Source of the DNA: Choristocarpus tenellus KU-1152
Taxonomy: Eukaryota; Phaeophyceae
DNA: 28,737 nucleotides
Reading direction: 5' to 3'
Assembly: GCA_964200185.2 (NCBI GenBank)
Contig: CAXNAD020000119.1
Span: forward strand, 1 to 28,737
The notes under the pieces were generated by a model. The model was not told the DNA's origin and ran no database searches. It saw only the letters and a program-made list of their open reading frames with translations. The translations under genes were made by a program, and so were the position numbers. The stretch's first letter is position 1; every line of letters begins with the position of its first letter. Shown in pieces: positions 1 through 16,088 of this stretch.

Positions 1-67
1 CCAAAAAAGTGAAAATCGAAAAAAGGGTAAAAAACGGACGCCGACCCCCCCCCAGATACTTTGACCC
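1..67. mobile_element. Partial, degenerate end of the 257-bp foldback element
   Basis: The segment carries, in order, an AAAATCG block, an AAACGGACGC block and a terminal AGATACTTTGACCC. The same blocks occur in the same order and spacing at the right end of the full copy at 27684-27939 (AAAATCG, AAATGGACGC, AGATACTTTGGCTC). A run of nine C replaces the CTACCCTC part of the inverted repeat. The element would extend left of the window, so neither its other end nor a target duplication can be seen. Homology is by eye and divergence is high. Confidence 0.4.
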
Positions 68-2899
68 TTGTCAATTCCTCTTTAATATCCATTGTTCAGG
101 ACAGAGCCAAGGGGGACTCACTCTGTAACGTCCATTATCCGGACAATGCTTTGCCATGCATAAGGGCATACTAAGTTGTGCCATGTGAGTCTTACATTTT
201 CTACAGTTGAGAGGTGCTTGCCTATGTGATATAGGTGCTTCTGTTACCACTCTAAGTTACTCCTACTCAACCTACAGGATGTCAAAATGTAGACGGCTAG
301 AAAAAACGATAATATTTCATCAACCAATTAGACATCATAATATATACGAAATACATTTGCATCGTGGTTGATTGATAAACGCACATTCTTACTTCCTAGT
401 TTGATGCATATTATACAATGGTGCTCAAACATTTGGCAGATTATGGCATGGAGAAGGAAAAACAACAAACAAGCTCCGACCAGTGGAAAGGAAAACAAAA
501 GAGATGATGTACATAACAAAGGCAACAATGCAGAAAAATGCACATAGAAAATAGGAAAAAAGATCACACACACAAATATAAAAGGGGAAGAAAACAAAAG
601 AAAAACTCAACATAAAATAAAAATATAATACCCAGCAGTAAAGTAAAAAATACAACAGGTATCGACTCCACCATCAAAGACCACAAAGAGTGTAAGGAGG
701 GGCATATATATATGTACATCCGCTCCGACTCATACATCAGAAAATCAGATCAAATCCTCTGCACCCGCCAGTAACACATAGATACCTTCACCAGTACCAA
801 GAAGATGACCTAGGCCTCACCTCATTTCCAACCCAAAGTTCAGCATGCAGTGACGGGTGTTGGGTGACTGGTCCCCTTTGCAGGGTATGCTGTGGCTGCT
901 TCGGCATCCTTCATACTTATTACGCCACACATCCATGTTGTGTTTGGCTCCATCCCCCACGCACCTGCACAACTTCTTAAGATCCTCCTCAACTATACGT
1001 TACTTTTCAGCTGGAATTCTGAAAAAAACAATATCATCTCGGAGACACCACCACCACGAGTTTTTCTCTGGTACTGTCATCTTCCCCTATGGATTTCCAG
1101 CTGGAAGTTCTCCCCAAACATCTACTTCTTGGGTAATGAGCATTGTGTAGTGTGATATGAAACCTGCAAGCTTTAGTCAACTTAATTGGAGTGTAGTTAC
1201 CTTAATGTTCTCACAGCCAGTTCTCACTAGTGCTTGCCTGCATATCAGGGGGCGGTAGGTACGTATGTTTCCGTGTATAGAACCTGGTGCAGTACTGGAC
1301 ATGAAGCTGAGTGTAGTACTCTTTAGTGTTCTTGTCATGTAGCCATACAGCAAGTACAGGGAGGTTGGGTAGGGACATTTTTGTTCTTTTTCACTTTCGT
1401 ATCAACAAAACGGAATAGGTTTTCATGGCATTTTCTTGTCCAAGACCCTCAAAACTCTAATAGTGTAGTAACATAGAAGAAGCGAACATGGTTGAGTGAA
1501 GGGAGCACTTGTATGTGAATTCACTCCACCCCTTCTTTGGCTTGACAGGGAAATCCAAAATGGAACCGTTCCCTTGGAGGTTTCTAGATTACGAGACATC
1601 GCTCTATATTGAAACAAATAATAAATAAATACTAGAAATGGGTACCTCCCAAAGCAAATCAGGGTAAGGTTTCATGTAGAGAGCAATTGACTATAAAACG
1701 AAGAGATTGCAACCCTCAACTGTCTGGGAGTGGTATGTATGTCTAAATGACCTGTTCCATAAGCCAGGCTTTCAAAATGTGGCATGTTGCTGAAGAATGT
1801 GGGAGTCCCTCCTTCAAACTTTGTCCACACAACTACCACTGCTGCAAAATAGCACTGATACCCATGTGAGCCATGCAAACATTTAGAGACACGAAATCAG
1901 TATGAAGGTCTGCAGTGAGCGCAAAAGAATTGCACACATACATGTGGCAATCAGTCAATAAGATTCACTCACCATGCAAACTCCTTTCCTCACCTAAAAT
2001 CTTGGCACCACTCACCATTGTGGGATGGGTTAGCCACAGAAAAAAAATCAGAAACACCACAATGGGGGGCTACACCCACCAAATTGCTATCGTTTGGCTC
2101 AGGTATCCTACCCAGGAATCAAATGTTCTTGGAGGTATCACAAAGAGGTTTCGCGTCTGTCTATACCGAAATATTTTTTCACCCCATCAGAAACACAGTG
2201 CCTGCATCGCACACCTTCCTTTTGTCACCTGCCTGTTCCATGTTTCTGTTTGTTCCAACGAGTAAAATACAGCTATAAAATTGGTGGTGCGACAATTTGA
2301 GGACAAACAGGAGTCCTGCCAACAATACACTTGTGGATCAGTATGATGTTATGAATAATACCGACAATACTCACATAAGCTGCATAAGGGATATTTCCAA
2401 TACTTTCTCTTGTCATCAGTATCTTCGGCAAGTCATTATCCTCAGCCGACTCCATTACTGATATACTTTCTTTCTTGGTAGATCCAACTAGTGCAGAACT
2501 TACACCAATCAGCTTAACCCATTTTGTCACATTGAGTCAACATGATTCCTTCACTCTGCATCTTTCCGTATCAACCCTTTGTTTGTATGATAACAGTTTC
2601 ATACTTCCATCCAAAAATTTACCATTTAATATTAATCGTGGAGCTCAAGACAAAACAAAATTGGATAGTGCAGTGCATGGAAGGGCTACACAAGTGATGA
2701 TCATGGGACATTAGGCGTGCAGGAGGAAAACGACCACTTCATGAGTGAATTTGAAAACGACTCATGCGTATGAAGGCCACAAAATTGCTTGTAGGTTACA
2801 TCCATAACCTAGTCACAGCCGGGAAGGTGCAATCCTTTGAAAAATATTGTGATGACGGAATAATGTTTCTACCTGGCATTTCAAACATATCAAAAAGCA
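68..2899. other. Region without a recognisable gene
   Basis: This is 2.8 kb of AT-rich sequence downstream of the TraB gene. Reading frames here are short, overlap one another in several frames and match no family I know. Part of it (440-660) is A-rich on the plus strand, giving low-complexity Phe/Leu-rich frames on the minus strand that I do not believe. A few minus-strand segments look exon-like: 2487-2375 (acceptor ACTAG, donor GTGAGT, phase consistent) and short frames near 1570-1470 and 990-815. I could not join them into a gene. A lineage-specific gene or the TraB 3' UTR could lie here. Confidence 0.4.
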
Positions 2900-5800
2900 T
2901 CACTTGCAGGGTAATCTTTTCCATCCATTCTTGATCAGGTTCTTCTCGATTCCATCCAGGTGGGCAAGCCCCACCACCCCTACAGTACGTTTGCCCCCAG
3001 AGTTGATCAGGCTATTTGCCATGTACTGTTCAAGTGGAGGATAGACATAGGGGAACCAATAAGGGTGTGTTGAATATGTGTAAGTGAATGTAGAAGGGTT
3101 GAGATAACTCGATGGTGCAAGGGCACCATAGCAACAGCTACACAAGTACTTCCAACTATGTTGGAGGATCAATCTCATCAGATTCCAGCAGGCAACGAGT
3201 CCACAATGAGTCAACACCAGTAGCAACTAGGAGGTGGCTAATACAATACCATACCTGGTAAAGGGATCATGCGATATGTATATACCACGCATAGAAATAG
3301 GTACCAATGCAGACAAGGTCACTTCACAAGATACTGGGAAAATCCCTACGGCCGCAGCAAATGACGATTGGTCTCTCATCAGAGGATCGATGGAGATATC
3401 AGTCAAGCAAGCGAGGACAAGCAGGTCGGTTGCTCCTCTGCGGTGACAGGGGAAGGGGATAGAATAAAACAGCAAGCGCCCTGGAAACACAGTGGTCACG
3501 AGTGAGTCTTGGTGGGCTGTACTGCATATGGGACGAGGTGCAACAGCTCAGTGGAGTGGTAGGTGACATCTGGTGCAGCACTTCAAGAACAGCATTGAGC
3601 AAGCAACTCTCCTCAACGGAGACCAACCACACTGCACAAGCACTAAAGTGAACACTCTCTTCCTTGAGAGGCGCATTCACCCCAGTGTTTCTTCTGCAAT
3701 TTTGGCCTATTTTCCGCCTTCAGGGATTTGCAACTGGCATATGACAATAGTCCTGTACTGTAAAGGTACTGCAAATGAAGACAACACAGAAAGTAGAAAC
3801 CACGGGGTTGGAATCCTTGAAGGACGGCCTTTGGGATTCATGCTTCTTTGCTCACCACATCCCGTTCTCCAAGCATGGCGTTGTAGACCTCTGGTGCTCC
3901 CTCTTGCAGAAGTGCAGACAGCTTTCGCATTGTTTGTCGTTGTTTAATGATCTGGTGTAGTGAAGGGGGAAGCAATAATCTATGTAAGCGAGGTCAAAAA
4001 AAGGAGGCGGGGGTAAGGGACTCGCTGGGAAAGTACATCAATTCCCACCCACATCCATTCTCTATCCACGCCCACACTAGATGTTGCTTACAACAATAAA
4101 AAGAGACCAATGGTCAGAGCTATTTATTTTTCTGTGATGGATTAAAGCGTGAGGCACGCTTCTGTGTCATTGTACAGGGTCTTCAAGAAACAAACAAATC
4201 CAGTCACTGGAACAGCATGTGGATTTCATATTCACCTCGACGGCGCTGTTGATCTTGTCAGCCTCTCCGGTGGTGATGCCTTGCATGGACGACTCCAGCT
4301 CAGGGATTTGCATCTCACCCAGGCGGTTCATATCTGTTACACGAAGCGCCTCTGTCAGCCGCCGAAGAGTTACCTTGTTGACAGGAGAGAGGACATTTTG
4401 GAGCTTTCAGGTTTTAAGGATTTGAGGCAAAGCAGATAAAAAAGAATGGTGGTAGAAAGCCAGTGCCGCATTTCACAGGGCTGTAAGAGTGGAGGTCGTT
4501 TGTCATCAAGTAAATCAATGCAGGAAAACGTGGATGTTGGTTGGTTCTATTCAGGCTACCATCACTGCAAGCACTGCGGATGAAAGACAAATCTGTAACC
4601 AAAAGATCAGCGAGGCAGAGGATAAGAGAAGCAGCAGCTATATGTATGCACCGAAGAGACTTGCTCCAATCAACACATTGCGCGTTCAGAGATGCCATCA
4701 GTACATTCCTCCATGAGCAATTTCTGAGTGACATAAAATAGGGTTGTGCCATTGTGTGATACATGCAGTCCAGTGGAGAAATGATACCCCACAGTCCGGC
4801 AAGGTGATTGTTCAGGGCAACAATGATGAGAATGTTTCAAGGGTCAACAATCAACCTTTGCCACCACGTTGCAATACGGCCGGGATCAGGTTCCATGTAC
4901 TTTAGGGTGAAGGAAAGATCTGGGAGTTGAGAACCCAAGGCTGGGGGGAATGGAATATCATGGTATCACATTGAGGCCTTTAAGAAGTACAGCAGAACAA
5001 AACCTTGGGCATCAGTGGACTCAGTGGACTCAAATTTGCTCATAGGTGTGGTTTTGTTGGATCGAGTCAAGTTTGCAAAGGCAATCAACCACCCAGGAGC
5101 TGTTTGGTGCCTCTAATGGTACCACTTCATTATTTAAAAGGTGATTTACATCATTTTAGTTTCCAAAAAAAAAGCCTACTAAGATCACTCCCTCCTTCAG
5201 TGCAAGCACTAGTGTTCAAGGGAGGGTATACCCTCACCACCAGACTAATTGTTGCAACAAAAAACATGAGTTGAATGCAGGTACTGGGAGGTAGATCTCT
5301 ACAATCTGCATTGAAGCACGGTCCCATATAGTCTCGACACACCACACATGTTCTACATTTCATTAATGGATACATTTCACTCACGTTGACGTCCCTGTCA
5401 CCCAGAAGAATTTTTGCCCTCAAGACTTTGGCCTCACGGATGGCCACTGTAAATTCCTGTCCAGACACAAACCCTAGCTTATCTGCAGAAACATAATGTT
5501 TTACCAAAGAATGCAAATGTAGGTAAGGCCATTTGTGGGGGAGGGGAATTGTGGACTGAACTTGGGATGGGGAAGGGACACCAGTGGGAAAGGTAATGTT
5601 CACACTGCACGTTGCTGGTTGAAATGTACATCTAGTAACTCATATATCAGCACCTCTCAAACAAGCCCGAACAACACACAAAATAGAAACAGGACAGAAA
5701 GGATACACTCGTTATCACAATATGCTGGAGAAATCAAATCAACTCTTCCTTCCTGAGTACACAAGTGCATACATTTCCATCTCTTCCATCTTTAAACCTG

Positions 5801-7333
5801 CCGAATCCTCACCCATTGACTCGTACATCTTCGATATCGTCTTGCCAACAATCACGGCAGCAAAACCGTTGACCCGTTCAGTGAAGGACACTTCAGGGTT
5901 GAAGAAGTCTTGAAAAAAGGTTCTGACAAAGTCTGTCTTTTTGCGAGCTTCACCTGCCTGTGCAGTCAGTTGGATTACCGCCGACCCCCACCCACCGAGC
6001 CGGGAGCTGTTGGAATTGTGCTTCAGCTCCTTATTTTTGCAAACATTTATACAACTAAAGAGCACTGCAATAGCCCAGCGTTTTACAAGGATTGTTCAAA
6101 CTGCATAGGAGGGAGAGTACGAGGAAGAGCTTCCTCCAGTTCCATTGATTCAATATATTTTTCGTTGGTAACACAGCATATCTCCTGTGCACAATATCTC
6201 TTGCATATTTCCGCAAACTCTCTTCTAGAGACATGTGCTTACCCACCTTGGCCTCATTCTCAAATCCAGCCACCCTGCTTTGGTCAAGCTCCACCATGAC
6301 CACGTCTGGTTTGATGCGACGGATAATCTGCTCCACAAGCTGCAAGTCTCATCGCGTATTTCGATTTACATATTGTCAATGGGAGGCTTGACGGCAAGGT
6401 TTTCTGAGTGAAATCATGTCAAACAATCAAAAGGCATTGATAATGAAGTAGTACGAATGGGTATTTCCACGCTGGCGGTCCTTGAACATTCTAGTCAACA
6501 CCGCCTTGTCAGTGGCTGCTCCCTCCCTTGTAAGCTCTCGAGGTAGGACCCACTAGCTACCACTACACCTGCATCAACGGTCGAGCTCGAAACTGCCTGA
6601 ACTACTTCCACCTAGCAATGCCACATGCAAGAGTCAAGTCCATCTAAGGAATCGTCTTATGGCAATCCTTGAGATTGAGCTGGTTGAAATTTGGCTAGCC
6701 TGCGAGGTGGGGAGGGCGAGTCTACCGTCATTGTGCACAAATCCGCCAAAAATCATAGAGTCTACCTGAGCGCTGGAGTTGGAAATATGTGCTGTCCCTA
6801 CCATCCACGCCTCCTGTCCAGATCTTGAGTCCCGTATATGAAGGACTGCATCGTCACACAGAATATCTGGTGGACTGACAACAGCGCCTGCCACTCGAGG
6901 AGCTACCGCCCAAGCAGTAGCCCAGGTCATGAACAGTTCGCCCGTCTGTTGAATAAGCTCTCTGTATATATTGGTAATCGGACAGCGAGGAGGTCGTTCA
7001 CATATGTGATAAGAGAGGTAGTGTGAACAGCAAGTTGCACCTACCTTATTCTATTCCTACCTGGCCGTATTTGATCCCACCCTTGCTGCGACAGGAACTC
7101 CTCGGCTCATAGGATTCAAGGGCATACCAACCAGAATTTAGGGTTTGATCAAGAACTGTATCTATGGGACCTCACCGTCTGTCCAACTGCGAGTCAATTC
7201 CCATTGAGAGACCTTTCCGACTGCAAGTCCCAACGAGGTTTGATCTACTGAGCGTCGGCAAATGGGTGAATCCCACTACACCCGTATGTATCCACATAAT
7301 AGACAAAACACATAAAGCTGCACGGAAAGTCAT
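2900..7333 (-). CDS. TraB/PrgY-family protein, 8 exons, putatively plastid-targeted
   Basis: Exons: 7333-7176, 6961-6766, 6339-6243, 5908-5813, 5482-5385, 4373-4236, 3951-3856, 3025-2900. Phases join at every GT-AG junction and give 334 residues. The TraB domain is complete: GTAH at 108-111, PDVVMVELDQSR at 129-140, SGQEF at 189-193, LGDRDV at 209-214, GERDV at the end of exon 7, and GLAHLDGIEKNL at 312-323. The two GxxH motifs and the conserved Glu are hallmarks of the TraB/TIKI/ChaN-like fold, proposed to bind metal; the biochemical role in algae is unknown. Residues 1-21 are hydrophobic like a signal peptide and are followed by Phe22 and a basic, Ser-rich stretch, suggesting bipartite plastid targeting. 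An in-frame ATG at 7375 would add 14 residues; I prefer 7333 because the signal segment then sits at the terminus. There is no C-terminal membrane segment after GLAH, unlike animal TRABD. Confidence 0.87.
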
Positions 7334-7565
7334 GATTGTGGGATGTGGTCTTCGATTTCCAACATGAAGCAGCATTTCAATTCATTGTGGTGATGAAGGA
7401 AGGCATTTATCGTGTGATATATATGTGTTTTTTTGGAATGGACCGTAAATATTACGGAACTCAAGAAAATAATATTACACCTCATCCCACACCTCAACCA
7501 TTCTCGCGACATCGATCAAGCCGTAAGCACGAATCTGTGCACGCATTTGACGCTACCAAGAAAAA
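7334..7565. promoter_or_regulatory. Shared intergenic region of divergent TraB and dioxygenase genes
   Basis: Only 232 bp separate the two start codons, or 190 bp if TraB starts at 7375. Both promoters and 5' UTRs must fit here or overlap the opposite transcript. A perfect dyad, CCGTAA-ata-TTACGG, lies at 7443-7457, near the middle. No TATA box is convincing, although ATATATAT occurs at about 7419. A bidirectional promoter is inferred from geometry; the dyad as a factor site is a guess. Confidence 0.5.
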
Positions 7566-9887
7566 ATGTCAGGAGTTTCTACTAGACCTCCTGCTTTGTT
7601 CCTTTCGCATGGTGGAGGTGGGTTCGAGCTTTGTTGGAGACTGGTTGTCAAGCCCGTATAGCGGATCAAGAACATTGTTCAAGTGCTTCTGGATGTTTAC
7701 CTCTTTTGACATGAACTTTTCTGGAATCATAGCCTTTCCTTTCGCCAGATATCATTTTGTTGATTTTGAAGAATAAGCAATTCTGTCGCTGTTCGTGACC
7801 TTAAATTTGTCCTGTGGTCACTCACTTAGGGCCATGTTTCTTTATGGACGACGACAAAGGAACGTTCAGATACCTCAACTGCAATAGTGAACCTGCCGAA
7901 TGGTTTCGTTCGCTTGCCAAGGGATGGGAGAAGCCGTCGGCGATCGTAGTCATCTCGGCCCATTGGGAGGAGCGAGACCAAGTTCTCGTCACCTCTTCCT
8001 CGAAGCACCCCCTACTCTTCGACTACTATGGTTTTCCGGACTACACCTATGAGATCGAGTATCCGTGCCCTGGAGATCCGACCCTTGCCCAGAGTATCAT
8101 TGAGCTTCTCCGAGCCGGTGGTGTGGAGGCAGGAGCGGAGGAGACCCGGGGATACGATCACGGGGTGTTTGTCCCACTCAAGTTGATATACCCCGACGCT
8201 GATATTCCCGTTGTTCAGGTGCGATCCTATGCATTAATTGTCATGACAACGTCCATAGCCTACCAACGCCCGTTTCTCCAGTCTCGTTTGATTTGACCGG
8301 ATGGGAGGTTTGATGTGGTCGTATAACCTTGCACGATTGTACAGTTCTACCGAGTTTGTAGACCTATTTTATTTGGTGTGATTTAGAGGAATCAACGAGC
8401 ATATTATTGGAGAGATAAATACTCCTGTGGTACTGGATAAACTTCCTCATTGTTTTTACAATGTCGCTTTTCCTTACTCCGGTTGAAACCACGCAGGTTT
8501 CAATGCGAGCTAGCCTGGGCGTGGAGCAGCACATGAAGATAGGGATGTTGCTGTCTGACTTACAGGAGAAACACAGTGATATTCTTGTCATTGGCAGCGG
8601 TCAGGTATGTATCTTTGGATCTTTGTATTTATGAGTTTGTTACCTAGAAGATTGTGCCGATTCAGCCGTTTTGTAGCTCGCGGTGTGCTTAGGAGCTGAC
8701 ACCTCTAACTTTCCTGGTCGTTACAAATGAAAATGGGTAAGCTTTTTAAGTTGAAGTTTATAGAGTCTAGGTAGAGCTCCGCCTCTGTGTATGTTGAAGG
8801 TATGCAAGAGATTACCGACATGGGATTGATGATGCTGTATACATCCAAGTGACTAAAAGTTCTTAACAGGGTACCAAATATAGAATATTCGGCATTAATG
8901 GGATGAGCGATAGACCTGCTGATTGCAAGTCACCCCTGCTGACCCTTCACAAGCAAAAAAGCCCCCCCGACTGTTACCAAGCATTTTGTATTTTTGGGAC
9001 ACTTGTATTTGATTGCCGTTTCCTGTATAGAGAGGGGATTGTGGGGAAGTTCAAAGCAATTGTAGTGTTGGGGGTTGGATGTTGGGCTAGACCTGAACTT
9101 GACACCACAGCCCAGTCTCCACCTTTCATACTCTTCCCGTTCAGAATACAGAGGTTAAGCCCTATCCGCAAGGAAAGTTGAATCCTCTCCCTTGTATTAT
9201 AGAGCTGTTGCACACACAGGATGTGCAGCATCTTCCCACATACAGAAGTTAAGCACTATCCACAAATAAGCTTGAATCCTCTCTCATTGTATCGTAGAGC
9301 ATCTTCCCACATCACTTACAAAAATGTGACCCACCCTTAAATTGTGGGTAGCACCTTACTGAGCGCTGGGCAGTGACTATGTGGCACCTCCAACCACTCC
9401 TGAATGTTGCTGATATCTGATGAGAAGCAGGGAATAACTTAGGTTGCAACCACTTCCATTATTTATCTAACATGTTTGACACCACCTGCAGCTAAAACCT
9501 TTGCTGCTTTCACCTGATCAATCATAGGCTACTCACAACTTGAGGACGATGGATCCATCATACCCTCCTGGTGTCGGTCGAAAGGAAGAGGACGGATTTG
9601 TCAAGTGGCTCAAACAAACAATGATAGATGAGGATCTCCGTCCTGAGGATAGAAAGGTCCTCCTGCGGTTGTGGGAAGAGAAAGCACCTCATGCCCGACT
9701 AGCTCATCCCCGTGAAGAGCACCTTCTACCACTGCATGTGGTGGCAGGCTATGTTGGATTTTCACCTGGGAAAACTGTGTACGATCGCTTCTTCTTAGGT
9801 ACAATGTCTCTCCTCTCGTTTGTGTTCCCACACAAATCCATAACCTCATCTTCAGATTCAGTGCTGCCACATTCTAGTGAGGTGTGA
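7566..9887 (+). CDS. Class III extradiol dioxygenase, LigB / 4,5-DOPA dioxygenase type, 4 exons
   Basis: Exons: 7566-7617, 7830-8218, 8497-8604, 9528-9887. Phases join and give 302 residues, normal for the family. The first intron splits the HGGGP motif after GGT GGA G, so exon 1 (MSGVSTRPPALFLSHGG) is easily missed. Conserved active-site positions are present: His15 in SHGGGP, His62 in SAHWEE, His128 in YDHGVFVPLK and His186 in THNLR, all expected of the DODA/YgiD branch that uses a non-haem metal to open catechol rings (for example DOPA). The C-terminal block KTVYDRFFLGTMSLLSF matches the usual family ending, and translation stops at TGA 9885-9887. No signal or transit peptide is visible, so the protein is probably cytosolic. 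The natural substrate cannot be told from sequence. Intron 3 (923 bp) contains a tandem duplication. Confidence 0.88.
9130..9312. repeat. Degenerate tandem duplication in dioxygenase intron 3
   Basis: Two copies of a roughly 72-75-bp block lie at about 9130-9205 and 9229-9300. They share TACAGARGTTAAGC, CTATCC, TTGAATCCTCTC and the ending TAGAGC. The opening ATCTTCCCACAT of copy 2 is seen again at 9301-9312, as if a third copy had begun. The copies differ at scattered bases, so the duplication is not recent. Confidence 0.7.
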
Positions 9888-10896
9888 TGATTGCCTATAT
9901 CTGCATGACCTTTTAGAAGTCTGAGGGGGTAATTCTGTACATACTCACATAAATTGTATACTACTTGTAAGTATGGCCCTACCTCATGTATGTTTCATAA
10001 CCGACCTTAAAAGTGTTGGATAAACACCTTAAGGGGTGTTTGTTCATACACACTGTGGGTGGGATAAGGATGAGACCAGATTTTCCATATTTGATTTCCT
10101 TGTGGATGGAATGAGTATTTCTCTCCTGCATGAAGTTTACCTTGACCTTACATCCTGTTTTCTAGAAGGTACATGTTAACCCTCTGCCCTTAAACTCTTC
10201 AAGTTTTTGTTGACAGTCAACAAATAAGAAACTGGTAAATGCATAAATTTTGTATTTGAACACACTCTAATAATGCAACCGTATTTTAGCATGGTTTTCT
10301 CACAAGTATGAAAGACTTGAATGAATAAAGCTTACCATCCAGAATCGCTTCATCTCTGCTTCATATCCGCTATATCTTGTCTGCAACCACAAATGATTGA
10401 CACCAAGTTGCTTCAGTTTTAAAACATAACTCTCCAATTGACTATCAGAATATACAAGAGTTGAACATACAGGAGGTATGTAGCATACAGCCAAATGGAC
10501 ATGGTGTTACAGGTTGAGATCACTTCTAGACTGCAGGTGTTGCTCACTTGATCATAATACAGGCTGGCATCATGGTCAACCACAATCAAGTTTGATATGA
10601 GGAAGATGAAGAATAGCAAGTTAAAAAAGAAATGGAAGCAGCAGTGTGACAGTGGTCAACAAGCAGCAAGAGAGCTCAAAAGAGGAGATATACTTCAGAG
10701 TTGAATTCTTCTCAAGAGATTCCCACACTCTGAAAGTCTCACACAACCTTAGGTGCTGCTTTCTCCCCATTACAGGGGCATTTGCCGTAGCCAGCAGCAT
10801 ACCCCAGCCCTGTCCATTACTAATATTCTCATATTTGATTACCACCAAGCTGTGGATGGTCATCTACACTAACAACACCAAATTGCAATGGCGGCC
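9888..10896. other. Convergent intergenic gap with 3' ends of dioxygenase and RACK1
   Basis: This is 1 kb of AT-rich sequence between two converging genes. The only canonical plus-strand polyadenylation hexamer I see is AATAAA at 10324-10329, rather far from the dioxygenase stop. No canonical hexamer is obvious for RACK1 on the other strand. No coding exon is supported. Confidence 0.4.
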
Positions 10897-15795
<4,899 letters not shown>

Positions 15796-16088
15796 GTTTG
15801 AAGGATTGGAAATGTAAGGCTAGATGGGATTGGGGGGGGGGTTGTGTGAGGCTTGTGAGCTGAACGTGAATAGTGGCCCTCAAAACGGGAGTTTGTATTC
15901 TGATTGAAGCGTCGGTTATATTTTAGTGGTTTGATAAAGGTTTTGTCCACCAACCTACTTTGACATCTCAGGTCCTAACGGCGCGCTTCTTAGGGTCGAG
16001 GCGATAGGATCAAACATCTCAGACTAACACTAAGCTTGGGTTACCGTAGTGAAAGCACCGCAGTAAATAAAATAGTGCATAAGAGTCG
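15796..16088. promoter_or_regulatory. Candidate bidirectional promoter between RACK1 and NMD3
   Basis: The 293 bp between the two start codons must hold both promoters. Visible elements are a run of about ten G near 15831-15840, a GC-rich core GGCGCGC near 15980 that resembles E2F-type sites, flanked by CCTAA and TTAGG arms, and the 9-mer ACATCTCAG occurring twice (near 15963 and 16014). No TATA box is clear. Shared control is inferred from geometry and from both products serving ribosomes. Confidence 0.5.

Noticed and set aside
328-655. Phe/Leu-rich minus-strand frames
   Set aside because: They are translations of an A-rich low-complexity stretch; two frames are open at once.
5151-5603. 150-codon minus-strand frame
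   Set aside because: Only 5482-5385 is TraB coding (exon 5); the rest is read-through into introns on both sides.
7611-7640. tRNA T-loop-like GGTTCGAGC
   Set aside because: No matching acceptor stem, anticodon arm or A box is found nearby; the sequence is the start of dioxygenase intron 1.
7336-7776. 146-codon plus-strand frame
   Set aside because: It overlaps the TraB first exon and the dioxygenase first exon in a different frame and has no family features.
9149-9260. 5S rRNA gene or fragment in dioxygenase intron 3
   Set aside because: Only the GTTAAGC heptamer and a few bases resemble 5S; the remaining conserved regions are absent.
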